Source: JBBQNJ01 sp038329845
GTDB lineage: Bacteria > Planctomycetota > Phycisphaerae > Tepidisphaerales > Tepidisphaeraceae
NCBI GenBank assembly: GCA_038329845.1
Contig: JBBQNJ010000025.1
Location: 1 to 55,732 of the forward strand
DNA length: 55,732 nt
Reading direction: 5' to 3'
Positions 43,821 to 53,035 of this stretch are shown piece after piece (within the stretch, counting starts at the first letter, position 1; each line of letters begins with the position of its first letter). The translations under genes were made by a program, and so were the position numbers. Under the pieces are notes generated by a model. The model did no database searches and was not told the origin of the DNA. It saw nothing but the letters and a program-made list of their open reading frames with translations.

Positions 43821-46800
43821 TCACTCCAACACGATCAGAAGGTCCTTGGCGATCATCTGGTCGCCGGGCTTGACCAGGATGTCGGCGACCTTGGCGTCGC
43901 GAGGCGAATAGACCGCCGTTTCCATCTTCATCGCCTCGATGCTGAGCAGCCGCTGGTTGCCCTTGACCGCGTCGCCCTTGTTCACGGCGATATTCATCAC
44001 CTTCCCCGGCATCGGTGCCCCGATGTGATGCGGATTGTCCGGATCGGCCTTGGGATGCTTATGCAGTTCCTTCTCCATGGCGCGATCGGGCACATTGACT
44101 TCGCGCGGCTGGCCGTTGAGCTCGAAAAAGACAGTTCGCAGCCCGTCTTCGCGCACGTCGCCGATGGTGAGGAACCGCGCGACCAGCGTCTTGCCCGGCT
44201 CGATCTCGACGTTCATTTCCTCTCCCGGTTTCAAGCCGTAGAAGAAATTGCGCGTCGGGATGACGCTCACGTCGCTATATTGCGTCCGCACTTTCTCGAA
44301 CTCGACGAACACCTGCGGATAAAGCAGGTAACTGAGGACCTCGACGTCGTTCGGCTGCCGCTTAATCTTGCCAGTGAGTTCCTCCCGTGCCTTGGCGAAG
44401 TCCACCGCCGGCATCGAGGCGCCGGGGCGTCCCTTGAGCGGCTTGGCATCGGCCGATTTCAAGACGATCTCGCGCAGCGCCTTGGGCCAGCCTCCCTCGG
44501 GAAAGCCGATCATCCCCTGCATCATCTCCACGACGCTGCGCGGGAACGTCAGCTTGCGGGTCGGGTCCAGCACGTCGGCGGCGGTGAGATTGTTCGTCAC
44601 CATGAATAGCGCCATGTCGCCTACCACCTTGCTCGACGGGGTGACCTTGACGATGTCGCCGAACAGCCGGTTGACCTCGGCATACGCATCCGCCACATCG
44701 CCCCAGCGCTCCTCGAGGTGAAGGCTCTTGGCCTGTTGCTTGAGATTGGTGTATTGCCCGCCGGGCATTTCGTGGTGGTAGACCTCGGCGGTGGGGCTTT
44801 TGATGTTCTCCTCAAATGGATAGTACGCCTGGCGGGCCGATTCCCAATAATCGCTCAGGCGATTGAGATTGGCGAAATCCAGGCCGGTGTCGCGCGGGGT
44901 ATGGGCCAGGGCCGCGACCAGAGAATTAAGGTTGGGCTGGCTGGTCAGGCCCGACATGGCGCTGAGCGCGCCGTCGGCGATGTCCACGCCGGCGTCGGCG
45001 GCGCGGAGGATCGACCCGGCGTTGATCCCGCTGGTGTCGTGGGTGTGGAAGTGGATCGGCACATCCACCTCCTGGCGCAGAGCCTTGACCAGCGTGTACG
45101 CCGCGTACGGCTTGCACAGCCCGGCCATGTCCTTAATCGCCAGCACATGCGTGCCCATGGCGACCAGCTCCTTGGCCATTTTCACGTAATATTTCAGTGA
45201 ATACTTCTCTCTGGCCGGGTCGAGAATGTCGCCGGTGTAGCAGATCGCCGCTTCGCAGACGGCATTGGTCTTGTGGATGACCGTCTCCATCGCCACCTTC
45301 ATGTTCGCCGTCCAATTCAGCGAATCGAAGATGCGAAACACATCGATGCCATGCTCGGCGGCGCGGAGGATGAACTGGGCGACGACGTTGTCGGGATAAT
45401 TGGTGTATCCGACGGCGTTGCTGGCCCGCAGCAGCATCTGGAAGGGGATGTTGGGTATCAACTGGCGCAACTGATCGAGCCGGTCCCAGGGGTCTTCCTG
45501 CAGGAACCGCATGGCCGTGTCGAACGTCGCTCCGCCCCACATTTCGAGGGAAAACAGGTTGGGCGCCAGATGAGCGGTGGCGGCGGCGATGCGGCGAAGA
45601 TCGTAGGTGCGCACGCGGGTGGCCAGCAGCGACTGATGGGCATCGCGCATGGTCGTGTCGGTGAGCAGCAGGCGTTTTTGTTTGCGAGCCCACTGGGCGA
45701 AGGGGCCGGGACCCAGTTCGATCAGCTTCTGGCGCAGTCCCGGCGGGGGGGCGACGCCGTGCGAATAGCTGGGCACCGGCGGCTCGGGCAGCTCCCGCTG
45801 CGGATCGAACTTGGACTTCACATCCGGGCGGCCGTTGACGATCACGTCGCCCAAGTAGGTCAGCAGCTTGGTGGCGCGATCCTTGCGCGGGACGAACCGG
45901 AACAGTTCCGGCGTGGTGTCGATGAAGGTGGTGGTCGCGTCGCCGGCGCTGAACGTGGGGTGGTTGATCAGATTTTCAAGGAATGGGATGTTGGTCTTGA
46001 CCCCGCGGATGCGAAACTCGCGCAAGGCCCTGTCCGACCGCCGGATCGCCTCGGCGAGATCGGCGCCCCAGGTGGTGAGCTTGACCAGCAGCGAGTCGAA
46101 GTAGGGCGTGATCATCGCCCCGCCGAACGCCGTGCCCCCGTCCAGCCGCACCCCGAACCCCGCCGCCGACCGGTAGGTGCTCAATCGACCGTAGTCGGGG
46201 ATGAACTGGTTTTCCGGGTCCTCGGTGGTGATGCGGCACTGGATCGCCGCCCCGCGCGTCTGAATCTGATCCTGCGCGGGGATGTTCAGCGGCGGTTCGT
46301 GCAGGTTGTAGCCTTGCGTGATGAGGATCTGCGACTTGACCAGATCCACGCCGGTCACCATCTCGGTGACGGTGTGTTCAACCTGGATGCGGGGGTTGAC
46401 TTCGATGAAGAAAAACTCACCGGTGTCGACGTCGAGCAGGAACTCGACCGTCCCGGCGGCGCGATAGCCGACCGGCTTGCACAGGCGCACCGCCGCATTG
46501 CAGATGCGCTGGCGCAGCTCCGGGTCCAGGTGGATCCCCGGCGCCACCTCGACGACTTTCTGATGCCGGCGCTGCACCGAGCAGTCGCGTTCCCACAGAT
46601 GCACCAGGTTGCCATGGGCGTCGCCGAGCAACTGCACCTCGATGTGTTTGGCGCGGGCGATGTAGCGTTCGAGGAACACCTCGGGCCGTCCGAACGCGGC
46701 CCCGGCCTCGTGCTGGGCCTCTTCCAGCTTGCACGCCAGCTCATCGGCACGTTTCACCACCCGCATCCCGCGCCCGCCGCCGCCGAAGCTCGCCTTGATC

Positions 46801-47273
46801 ATCAGCGGATAGCCAATTTTTTTCGCGGCCTGCTTGATCTCGGCCAGATCCTTCAGCCCGTGTTCAGTGCCCGGGATGGTGGGCACATCGGTCTGGCGGG
46901 CCAGGCGCTTGGCGGCGGTCTTGTCGCCGAACATCTCGAGATGCTCGGGCAGCGGGCCGACGAAGGCGATGTTATTCTCAGCGCACGACCGCGCCAGTTG
47001 CGCGTTTTCGCTCAGGAATCCGTAACCGGGGTGGATCGCGTCCACCCCATGCTCGCGGGCGACGGCGAGAATTGCGGGAATGTTGAGATAGCTCTTGACC
47101 GGCTCGCCCCCGTCGACGGGACCAATCTGGTACGATTCATCCGCCTTGAACCGGTGCAGCGAGAAGCGATCCTCATGGCTGAAGATCGCCACGGTTTCCA
47201 GGCCCAGTTCCGACGCGGCGCGGAAGACTCGGATGGCGATTTCAGAGCGGTTGGCGACAAGTAATTTCTGCAT
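43821..47273 (-). CDS. pyc: Pyruvate carboxylase
   Basis: The 1150-residue biotin enzyme carboxylates pyruvate to oxaloacetate. Domains in order: biotin carboxylase (KLLVANRSEIAIRVFRAASE to about 450), carboxyltransferase (LLTDTTMRDAHQSLLATRVR, and FSLEMWGGATFDTAMRFLQE) and biotinyl domain (EAMKMETAVYSP, with the biotinylated Lys). Length matches single-chain PYCs. ATG 47273 gives the family N-terminus; a longer start adds 51 poorly conserved residues. The CobW-type gene starts 3 bases after it and may be co-transcribed. Confidence 0.97.
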   Translation of the reverse strand: MQKLLVANRSEIAIRVFRAASELGLETVAIFSHEDRFSLHRFKADESYQIGPVDGGEPVKSYLNIPAILAVAREHGVDAIHPGYGFLSENAQLARSCAENNIAFVGPLPEHLEMFGDKTAAKRLARQTDVPTIPGTEHGLKDLAEIKQAAKKIGYPLMIKASFGGGGRGMRVVKRADELACKLEEAQHEAGAAFGRPEVFLERYIARAKHIEVQLLGDAHGNLVHLWERDCSVQRRHQKVVEVAPGIHLDPELRQRICNAAVRLCKPVGYRAAGTVEFLLDVDTGEFFFIEVNPRIQVEHTVTEMVTGVDLVKSQILITQGYNLHEPPLNIPAQDQIQTRGAAIQCRITTEDPENQFIPDYGRLSTYRSAAGFGVRLDGGTAFGGAMITPYFDSLLVKLTTWGADLAEAIRRSDRALREFRIRGVKTNIPFLENLINHPTFSAGDATTTFIDTTPELFRFVPRKDRATKLLTYLGDVIVNGRPDVKSKFDPQRELPEPPVPSYSHGVAPPPGLRQKLIELGPGPFAQWARKQKRLLLTDTTMRDAHQSLLATRVRTYDLRRIAAATAHLAPNLFSLEMWGGATFDTAMRFLQEDPWDRLDQLRQLIPNIPFQMLLRASNAVGYTNYPDNVVAQFILRAAEHGIDVFRIFDSLNWTANMKVAMETVIHKTNAVCEAAICYTGDILDPAREKYSLKYYVKMAKELVAMGTHVLAIKDMAGLCKPYAAYTLVKALRQEVDVPIHFHTHDTSGINAGSILRAADAGVDIADGALSAMSGLTSQPNLNSLVAALAHTPRDTGLDFANLNRLSDYWESARQAYYPFEENIKSPTAEVYHHEMPGGQYTNLKQQAKSLHLEERWGDVADAYAEVNRLFGDIVKVTPSSKVVGDMALFMVTNNLTAADVLDPTRKLTFPRSVVEMMQGMIGFPEGGWPKALREIVLKSADAKPLKGRPGASMPAVDFAKAREELTGKIKRQPNDVEVLSYLLYPQVFVEFEKVRTQYSDVSVIPTRNFFYGLKPGEEMNVEIEPGKTLVARFLTIGDVREDGLRTVFFELNGQPREVNVPDRAMEKELHKHPKADPDNPHHIGAPMPGKVMNIAVNKGDAVKGNQRLLSIEAMKMETAVYSPRDAKVADILVKPGDQMIAKDLLIVLE

Positions 47274-47512
47274 GGATGGATGGACCCCGTGATTCAGTGA
47301 TGGTAGCAACAGCCGCTCAAGCGGCCCGCTATTGTTGGAAGGGCGGCGGGAAATTGCAAAACGCGGATATCCGGAATGTTCATCGGCGCCCGGCGGCTCG
47401 GCTGCGCCGCGGGGACATGGAGACATTCAGAATGCTCCCCTTTGCGGCGGCTCACGTCGTTTGGCGGGACGGGCCGATAAGATTCTCAGAAGCGCCGGCA
47501 TAGCGCCCGGCG

Positions 47513-47812
47513 ATGGAGAATCGCGTGCGGGGATCGGCGGAACATTGCCCGTTTCTCAATCGACGCGATGGGCGCTGCGCCGAGCGATTCGCTCTGCGCC
47601 GACTTGACCAGGCGCTGGAGGCTTGCTTCGGGGCCTATCATGCCTGTCCCCAATACACCGCGTTGTTGCTGGAACGTCGCGTCCGGCGGGTGTCGGGCGC
47701 GGTCCTGATCACGGCGACGGTCCGGCGGTCGCGGAGTGCTGACGATGCCCGAACCATCCCCCTCGCGGTCCTCGGCTCGCTCGCCGATTCAAACGCGCAG
47801 TCCGCTGCCTGA
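47513..47812 (+). CDS. Small conserved-looking Cys-motif protein
   Basis: The 99-residue product has an N-terminal stretch CPFLNRRDGRCAERFALRRL, then EACFGAYHACPQYTALLLER: four cysteines in the pattern C-PFL-x-C...C-x-CPxY, which could bind a metal or an iron-sulfur cluster. I recall similar small proteins but no function. It overlaps the start of the XerC/D-type gene. Confidence 0.6.
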   Translation: MENRVRGSAEHCPFLNRRDGRCAERFALRRLDQALEACFGAYHACPQYTALLLERRVRRVSGAVLITATVRRSRSADDARTIPLAVLGSLADSNAQSAA

Positions 47813-48692
47813 ACTTCGGCAACTGCTGATCCACCTCGCGTCGGAGCGCGGTTTGGCCGACAACTCGATGCACGCCTATCGGCGCGATCTGGAAGACCTC
47901 GACGACTGGCTCACCGCCCGGGGAAAGAGCGCCATGTCCGCCGGCGCCGATGAGTTCCGCGAGTATCTGCGCGATCTGACTCGGCTGGGCCGCTCGACCC
48001 GCACCGTCACCCGGCGGCTGGCCGCCATTCGCGTATTTCTTCGCTACGTGATGGCCGAAGGCCACGAGGCGGCGTCGTTGATTCTCCAGCAACTCGAGCG
48101 GCCCAAGCCAGAAAGCTCTCTGCCGAAAATCCTCAGCCGGGCCCAGGTGAATCAGCTCATCGCCGCGCCCGATCCGGCATCGTCGCTGTTTTGCCGCGAT
48201 GTGGCGATCCTCGAGCTGCTGTACGCCGCGGGACTGCGGGCGTCGGAACTGTGCGATGTGAAGCTGCGCGATGTCAATTTGCAGGTCGGCTGCGTTCGGG
48301 TGCTGGGCAAGGGGATGAAAGAGCGCATCGTCCCGATCGGGCGGGCGGCGATCGAGGCGATCGGACGATACGTGGCCGAAACCCGTCCGGCGCTGGACCG
48401 GCGGACTCCCCCCGGCGAACGGTTGTTCCTGTCGCGCACGGGCAAGCCGCTGGACCGGATCGCGCTGTGGATGCTCGTCGAGCGCCATGCCCGCAAGTGC
48501 GGGCTGCTCCAGCATGTCTCGCCGCATGTGCTGAGGCACTGCTTCGCAAGCCACCTGCTCGGCGGCGGCGCCGATCTTCGCATTGTCCAGGAACTGCTCG
48601 GCCACAGCGACATCGCCACGACGCAGATTTACACCCACGTCGATCAGGCGCGGCTCAAGGCGATCCACGAGAAATATCACCCGCGGCGGTAG
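47745..48692 (+). CDS. Tyrosine recombinase, XerC/XerD type
   Basis: The 315-residue product has an N-terminal SAM-like domain (LASERGLADNSMHAYRRDLE) and the catalytic set: Arg in AAGLRASELC, Lys in GKGMKERIVPIG, HVLRHCFASH, HSDIATTQIYTHV, with the nucleophilic Tyr. XerC/XerD resolve chromosome dimers at dif. No dif site was identified in the window. Whether it is XerC or XerD is not settled. ATG 47745 has a cggag ribosome-binding site. Confidence 0.93.
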   Translation: MPEPSPSRSSARSPIQTRSPLPELRQLLIHLASERGLADNSMHAYRRDLEDLDDWLTARGKSAMSAGADEFREYLRDLTRLGRSTRTVTRRLAAIRVFLRYVMAEGHEAASLILQQLERPKPESSLPKILSRAQVNQLIAAPDPASSLFCRDVAILELLYAAGLRASELCDVKLRDVNLQVGCVRVLGKGMKERIVPIGRAAIEAIGRYVAETRPALDRRTPPGERLFLSRTGKPLDRIALWMLVERHARKCGLLQHVSPHVLRHCFASHLLGGGADLRIVQELLGHSDIATTQIYTHVDQARLKAIHEKYHPRR

Positions 48693-48701
48693 GCTTGGAA
48701 T

Positions 48702-48986
48702 TAAACGCGAAGGCGCGAAGGCGCGAAGAAAACGACCCGATTTGGCTCTACATGCTCATCCGAGTTTCGTCGTGATATACCGATCGCGGCCTTCAGTGAG
48801 ACATCCACAATACCTCGGAACCTTTGGCGTAGTTCCGTGTTTCTCCAATCGGATTGTCTCAAACCGGCCCGCGAGCGGTATAGTTTCTACGCCCCTCGCG
48901 GGGACCTTGCCTGCCTCAGGCCGATCGACTCATCCTCAAGTCGGCGCGGGGCGATGTATTCTTCGCCCCTTCGGCCCTTCGCGTTT
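48702..48986. repeat. Inverted-arm GAAGGCGCGAAG repeat element, copy 2
   Basis: The left arm aaacgcgaaggcgcgaag (48704-48721, with one extra ggcgcgaag) is matched in reverse on the right by cttcggcccttcgcgttt (48969-48986). The interior 48740-48955 has no recognisable gene. Same arm type as at 27018-27191. It fills the gap between xer and frr. Confidence 0.7.
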
Positions 48987-49033
48987 CAATATCTTTTGTG
49001 ACCCATGGCATCGCTACACGCCGAGCCAAGTCA

Positions 49034-49594
49034 TCAAACCTCCATGATGTCCTTGCGCTTGTGTTCGATCAGCTCGTCCACCTTGGTTTCGTACTGCTTG
49101 GTCAGTACCTGGATCTGTTCCTTGCCGCCGCTGGATTCATCCTCGGAGACCACGCCGCCTTTTTCCTCGGTTTCCAGCAGTTTGTTGGCATCGCGGCGGG
49201 AGTTGCGGAAGGCGATCTTGGCCTGCTCGGCCATTTGCTTGACCTGCCCGACCATCCGCAATCGCACCTCCTGCGACATTGCCGGCAGGACCAGTCGAAG
49301 CTGTTTGCCGTCGCTGTGCGGGGTGAGGTTGATCTTGCTGTCGTTGATCGCCCGCTCGATCGCCTTGAGATCGCCGGGGCTGAACGGCTTGATGAGAATC
49401 TGCGTGGCCTCGGGAACGCTGATCGCGGCGATGGAGCGCAGATCGGTGGGGCTGCCGTAGTAGTCGACCTTCACATGCTCGACCAGCGCCGGGCTGGCTC
49501 GCCCGGTGCGAACGCCGCGCAGCTCGTGGCGCAGATGCTCCACCGCTTTTTCCATGTGTTCTTCGCAGTCCATCAAAATGTCGTCAACGGGCAT
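49034..49594 (-). CDS. frr: Ribosome recycling factor
   Basis: The 186-residue product is Frr, which with EF-G splits post-termination ribosomes. Family motifs: HLRHELRGVRTGRASPALVE, VDYYGSPTDLRSIAAISVPE, and TPHSDGKQLRLVLPAMSQE. Length is typical. It lies 29 bases after pyrH, the common frr-pyrH arrangement. Confidence 0.97.
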   Translation of the reverse strand: MPVDDILMDCEEHMEKAVEHLRHELRGVRTGRASPALVEHVKVDYYGSPTDLRSIAAISVPEATQILIKPFSPGDLKAIERAINDSKINLTPHSDGKQLRLVLPAMSQEVRLRMVGQVKQMAEQAKIAFRNSRRDANKLLETEEKGGVVSEDESSGGKEQIQVLTKQYETKVDELIEHKRKDIMEV

Positions 49595-49623
49595 GGTATT
49601 TTTCTTTCCGGTCGGTTGAATGA

Positions 49624-50379
49624 TTAGTCGTCGGCGATGATCTTGGTCCCGATCTTCTCCCCGCGAATGACCCGTAGAATATTTCCGGGTTTTTTCATGT
49701 TGAAGACCACCACGGGGATCTTTCGTTCGTGGCTGAGGGTGATGGCCGTGAGGTCCATGACCCGCAGGCGATCATGGTGGACCTGGCGATAGGTGATTTC
49801 GTGATAGAGCGTGGCGGTGGGATCGATCTTGGGATCGGCGCTGTAGATGCCGTCCACCTTGGTCGCTTTCAGCAGGACATCGACCCCCAGTTCCGTCGCC
49901 CGCAGCGCCGCGCAGGTGTCGGTTGTGAAAAATGGATTGCCCGTTCCCGCCGCCAGAATGATCGCGCGGCCCTTCTCCAAATGTCGCACCGCCCGGCGAC
50001 GAATCCACGGCTCGCAGACGCTGTAGACACTGATGGCGCTGAGAACCCGCGTCGGCTGGCCGAACGATTCCATCGTCTCTTGCAGCGCCAGGGAGTTGAT
50101 GACCGTGGCGAGCATCCCCATGTAATCGGCGGTGGCCCGCTGGATATGGCCTTCCTTGGCGAACGTGGCGCCGCGGATGAAATTGCCGCCGCCGACGACT
50201 ACCGCCAGTTGGACGCCCATCTTGGCAACCTCGACGCACTGGCGGGCGATCGATTCGAGTTCGCCGGCGTCGATCCCGCCGCCGCCTTCGTGCGACAGGC
50301 CTTCGCCGGAAAGTTTCAGCAACACGCGCTTGTAAACCGCGGGGCCGCCGGTGGCGGTAGTAGGCTTTGGATCAGGCAT
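49624..50379 (-). CDS. pyrH: Uridylate kinase
   Basis: The 251-residue product is PyrH (UMP to UDP), with KRVLLKLSGEGLSHEGG, VVGGGNFIRG, TRVLSAISVYSVCEPWIRRR and GTGNPFFTTDTCAALRATEL. Ends KIGTKIIADD. Part of the pyrH-frr unit. Confidence 0.97.
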   Translation of the reverse strand: MPDPKPTTATGGPAVYKRVLLKLSGEGLSHEGGGGIDAGELESIARQCVEVAKMGVQLAVVVGGGNFIRGATFAKEGHIQRATADYMGMLATVINSLALQETMESFGQPTRVLSAISVYSVCEPWIRRRAVRHLEKGRAIILAAGTGNPFFTTDTCAALRATELGVDVLLKATKVDGIYSADPKIDPTATLYHEITYRQVHHDRLRVMDLTAITLSHERKIPVVVFNMKKPGNILRVIRGEKIGTKIIADD

Positions 50380-50608
50380 ACGGAACGGGATTATACCGAT
50401 CGAGATCAGAATGTGGATGGCGAGATCAAACCGACTAATCCGTCGACCGACCCGGAGTTGGGGCGGAGCGGGTTTGTGAGTCGAATTTGAGGTCGATTGC
50501 CGAGAAGGTGAAAATTTCAGATTTCAGTCCCCCGCCAAACGCGGCGGCGGGGATGGATTTTCGGGCATCGCCGCGGGTTGTTGGGGCGCGCGGGTATAAT
50601 CCCGGCCA
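50380..50608. other. Divergent intergenic region pyrH-CaCA exchanger
   Basis: This 229-bp region separates pyrH and the exchanger, which diverge. A short stretch of A/T-rich tcagatttcagt type (50510-50530) resembles the dispersed repeat. No gene is apparent. Confidence 0.5.
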
Positions 50609-51676
50609 ATGGATCAGCTTATTCCGCTTTCATGGTTCGTCGATCAGCCGACCTGGGCGCTGATCCTGCTCTCGGGTGTCGCGCTGGCGGGGCTGATCAA
50701 GGCGGCGGGGATGCTCGTCGATGGGATCGCCGGGATCGCATTTCACTTTCGCGTTTCCAAGGTCGTGGTGGCCGCGACGGTGTTGTCGCTGGGCACGACC
50801 AGTCCGGAGACCGCCGTGTCGGTCATGGCCGCAATCGCCGGACAGCCGGGTCTGGCCCTGGGCAACGCGGTGGGGTCGGTGGTGTGCAATGCGGCGTTGA
50901 TCGTGGGAATCGGATGCTCGCTCGGTACTCTGCCCGCCGAGCGATTCGTGCTTCGCAGACAAGGCGCGTGGATGCTCTTCGCCGGCGTCCTGCTGACGAC
51001 CTGGTGCTTCATCGTTTGGGGACTCCATCCGCAATCTCCGCAACTGGGGCGCGGCACCGGCGTGGTCTTCCTGCTGCTGCTGGGGGTGTACGTCGTGATG
51101 AGCGTGCTGTGGAGCCGTCGTCATCCCCGCGGTGAGCCGTTTGTGGCGCGCAGCGCGGCGGAGCATCCGCAGCCGACCCGCAAGGAGATAGATCGCCCCT
51201 TGACGCCCCTGGCGTTGTTGAGCGTCGGCGGGCTGCTGCTGGTGCTGCTCACCAGCCGCATATTCGTCGCGGCGTTGACCGTCTTGAGCGAGCGATGGGG
51301 CATCCCGCCGGTGATCGTGGCCGCCACCATCGTATCGGTGGGAACGAGCCTGCCCGAGCTGGTGGTCTCGATCACCAGCGTACTCAAAGGACACGGCGAG
51401 ATGCTGATCGGCAACGTCATCGGTGCCAACATTTTGAACATCCTCTGGGTGCTGGGGGCCTCGGCGCTGGCGCGGCCGCTGCCTCTGCTGATGGCTTCAA
51501 GCGATAATCCGCGCGTGTTCCTGCTCCTTCATCTGCCGGCGATGCTGCTGACGCTGGGCGTGTTTTGCCTGGCGGTGCTGCTGGCCGAGCGGCGCGGGAA
51601 ATTCGCGCGCTCCTTCGGCCCGATCCTATTGGGCATGTACGTCGGATATATCGCGCTGCAATTCGCCTTCCGTTGA
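50609..51676 (+). CDS. Ca2+/cation antiporter, CaCA (YrbG-like) family
   Basis: The 355-residue product has about ten membrane helices with the two alpha repeats of the CaCA family: LSLGTTSPETAVSVMAA and later VSVGTSLPELVVSITSV, followed by IGNVIGANILNILWVLGASA. It would exchange Na+ or H+ for Ca2+ or related cations. Direction and ion are inferred from family only. The gene diverges from pyrH. Confidence 0.92.
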   Translation: MDQLIPLSWFVDQPTWALILLSGVALAGLIKAAGMLVDGIAGIAFHFRVSKVVVAATVLSLGTTSPETAVSVMAAIAGQPGLALGNAVGSVVCNAALIVGIGCSLGTLPAERFVLRRQGAWMLFAGVLLTTWCFIVWGLHPQSPQLGRGTGVVFLLLLGVYVVMSVLWSRRHPRGEPFVARSAAEHPQPTRKEIDRPLTPLALLSVGGLLLVLLTSRIFVAALTVLSERWGIPPVIVAATIVSVGTSLPELVVSITSVLKGHGEMLIGNVIGANILNILWVLGASALARPLPLLMASSDNPRVFLLLHLPAMLLTLGVFCLAVLLAERRGKFARSFGPILLGMYVGYIALQFAFR

Positions 51677-51687
51677 CGGCGGCGGCC

Positions 51688-52911
51688 CTAGAACGACTCC
51701 TGGCAAAACGGCCGACCCCTGGACGCCAGCGCATCCAGTGTCGTGTGCGCGCGGGCGTCCGCACTCGTCGCCAGTCCCATCCGCACCGCTTCGCTGGCAT
51801 CGAGATCGCCGCACGCGATCGCCGCCCACACGCGATCGGCGCACTCGAACGTGGGAGACTGTCGTGTCGAGCGGACGGCGACACGGCCGGCATCAATCTC
51901 GATCTTGAATCGCGAGGTTGTCTTCTCGATCTCCCGCACCGCGACGACCGCCGATCCACTTCGGTCGTCTGCGAGCCGCGCCTGGTCGAGGAACTTCGCG
52001 TGATCCAGAATTCGCACCTGCATCCGGGTGATCGTGCGCAACGCCGCGGTCGGATGGCTGACCAGCCGGTGCGGCAATTGCGGCTCGCTCAGCCACCAAT
52101 TCAAGCTCCAATCCACCGGTACCTGCAGGATGGCGGCGTGGTACTGATCGCGCAAACTGCCGAGAAAGCTCAGCAGTCGAACAAAATCGGCGCGGTCCCG
52201 GGCGCAAAAGTCGCTGACTCGCACGATGTCGCGTCCCGTCTGGGTCATGGTCAGATAGGCCCATCCCCGTGCCTCACCGCCGGTGCCGGGGCGATCCACG
52301 AACGCAAAGCCATCGTCGAACTGCCGGGCGCAAGTCGCCCACGCGGCCGGCGTGCGCTCGATGTCGCATTGGCCCCGCTCGACCATGTGCTGGCGACACT
52401 CCGCGATCGCCTCGGAGTCGGAGTCGGCGTCGGTCGCCGGGCGGTAATCATGTTCGCCGGTGGGAAGCAAATGCAGGGGAATCGTCCACTCGTTGCGCCG
52501 TTCGACCAGGCCGTAGCCGAAATGTTCGTAAAAACTGGCGCGAAACGGTATCAGCGCCGAGACGATCTGCCCGCAGCGCCGCGCATCGTCGAGGATCTCT
52601 CGCATGATCCGCGTCGCCAGGCCCGCCGCGGGTTTGCGCCGCTCGGTGCGAACGGTCCCCACGTAGGCCACGCCCTGGCAGCTCAGCGGCCTGCCGTGCG
52701 CCCACATCGTCATCGGCAGGGCGGTGGCGGTGCCGATGGGCCGATCATCGAGTTCGGCCAGGAGCATCCGCGCTCCATCGGCGCTGCGCGGATCGCGCAC
52801 GGAGCCGCGGAATCGCTCGGCATCGCGGCGCTGGGCCGCGAACGACTGCATTCTCGCCTCGGCCACGCGGTCCAAGTCATCCGCCCCGGCCCATCTCAAT
52901 TCGATCGCCAT
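51688..52911 (-). CDS. GNAT acetyltransferase, Eis-like
   Basis: The 407-residue protein begins MAIELRWAGADDLDRVAEAR, has acetyl-CoA region VGTVRTERRKPAAGLATRIM, SFYEHFGYGLVERR (Tyr matching Eis Tyr126 region), and ends QESF with a C-terminal Phe, as in Eis Phe402, whose terminal carboxylate is catalytic. Eis enzymes acetylate aminoglycosides or proteins; the substrate here is unknown. ATG 52911 has aggagg just upstream. It converges on the CaCA gene with an 11-base gap. Confidence 0.85.
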   Translation of the reverse strand: MAIELRWAGADDLDRVAEARMQSFAAQRRDAERFRGSVRDPRSADGARMLLAELDDRPIGTATALPMTMWAHGRPLSCQGVAYVGTVRTERRKPAAGLATRIMREILDDARRCGQIVSALIPFRASFYEHFGYGLVERRNEWTIPLHLLPTGEHDYRPATDADSDSEAIAECRQHMVERGQCDIERTPAAWATCARQFDDGFAFVDRPGTGGEARGWAYLTMTQTGRDIVRVSDFCARDRADFVRLLSFLGSLRDQYHAAILQVPVDWSLNWWLSEPQLPHRLVSHPTAALRTITRMQVRILDHAKFLDQARLADDRSGSAVVAVREIEKTTSRFKIEIDAGRVAVRSTRQSPTFECADRVWAAIACGDLDASEAVRMGLATSADARAHTTLDALASRGRPFCQESF

Positions 52912-53035
52912 GAATCCTCCTCGGGACCAACCTGCTCGTGCCGGATTATGGCGCACCGCCCGGCGGTCGCCAAGTCCGGCTTGTCAGATGGATCGGGTGC
53001 GGGGATGATGCGGATCGGGGCACCATGGAGCTGCG

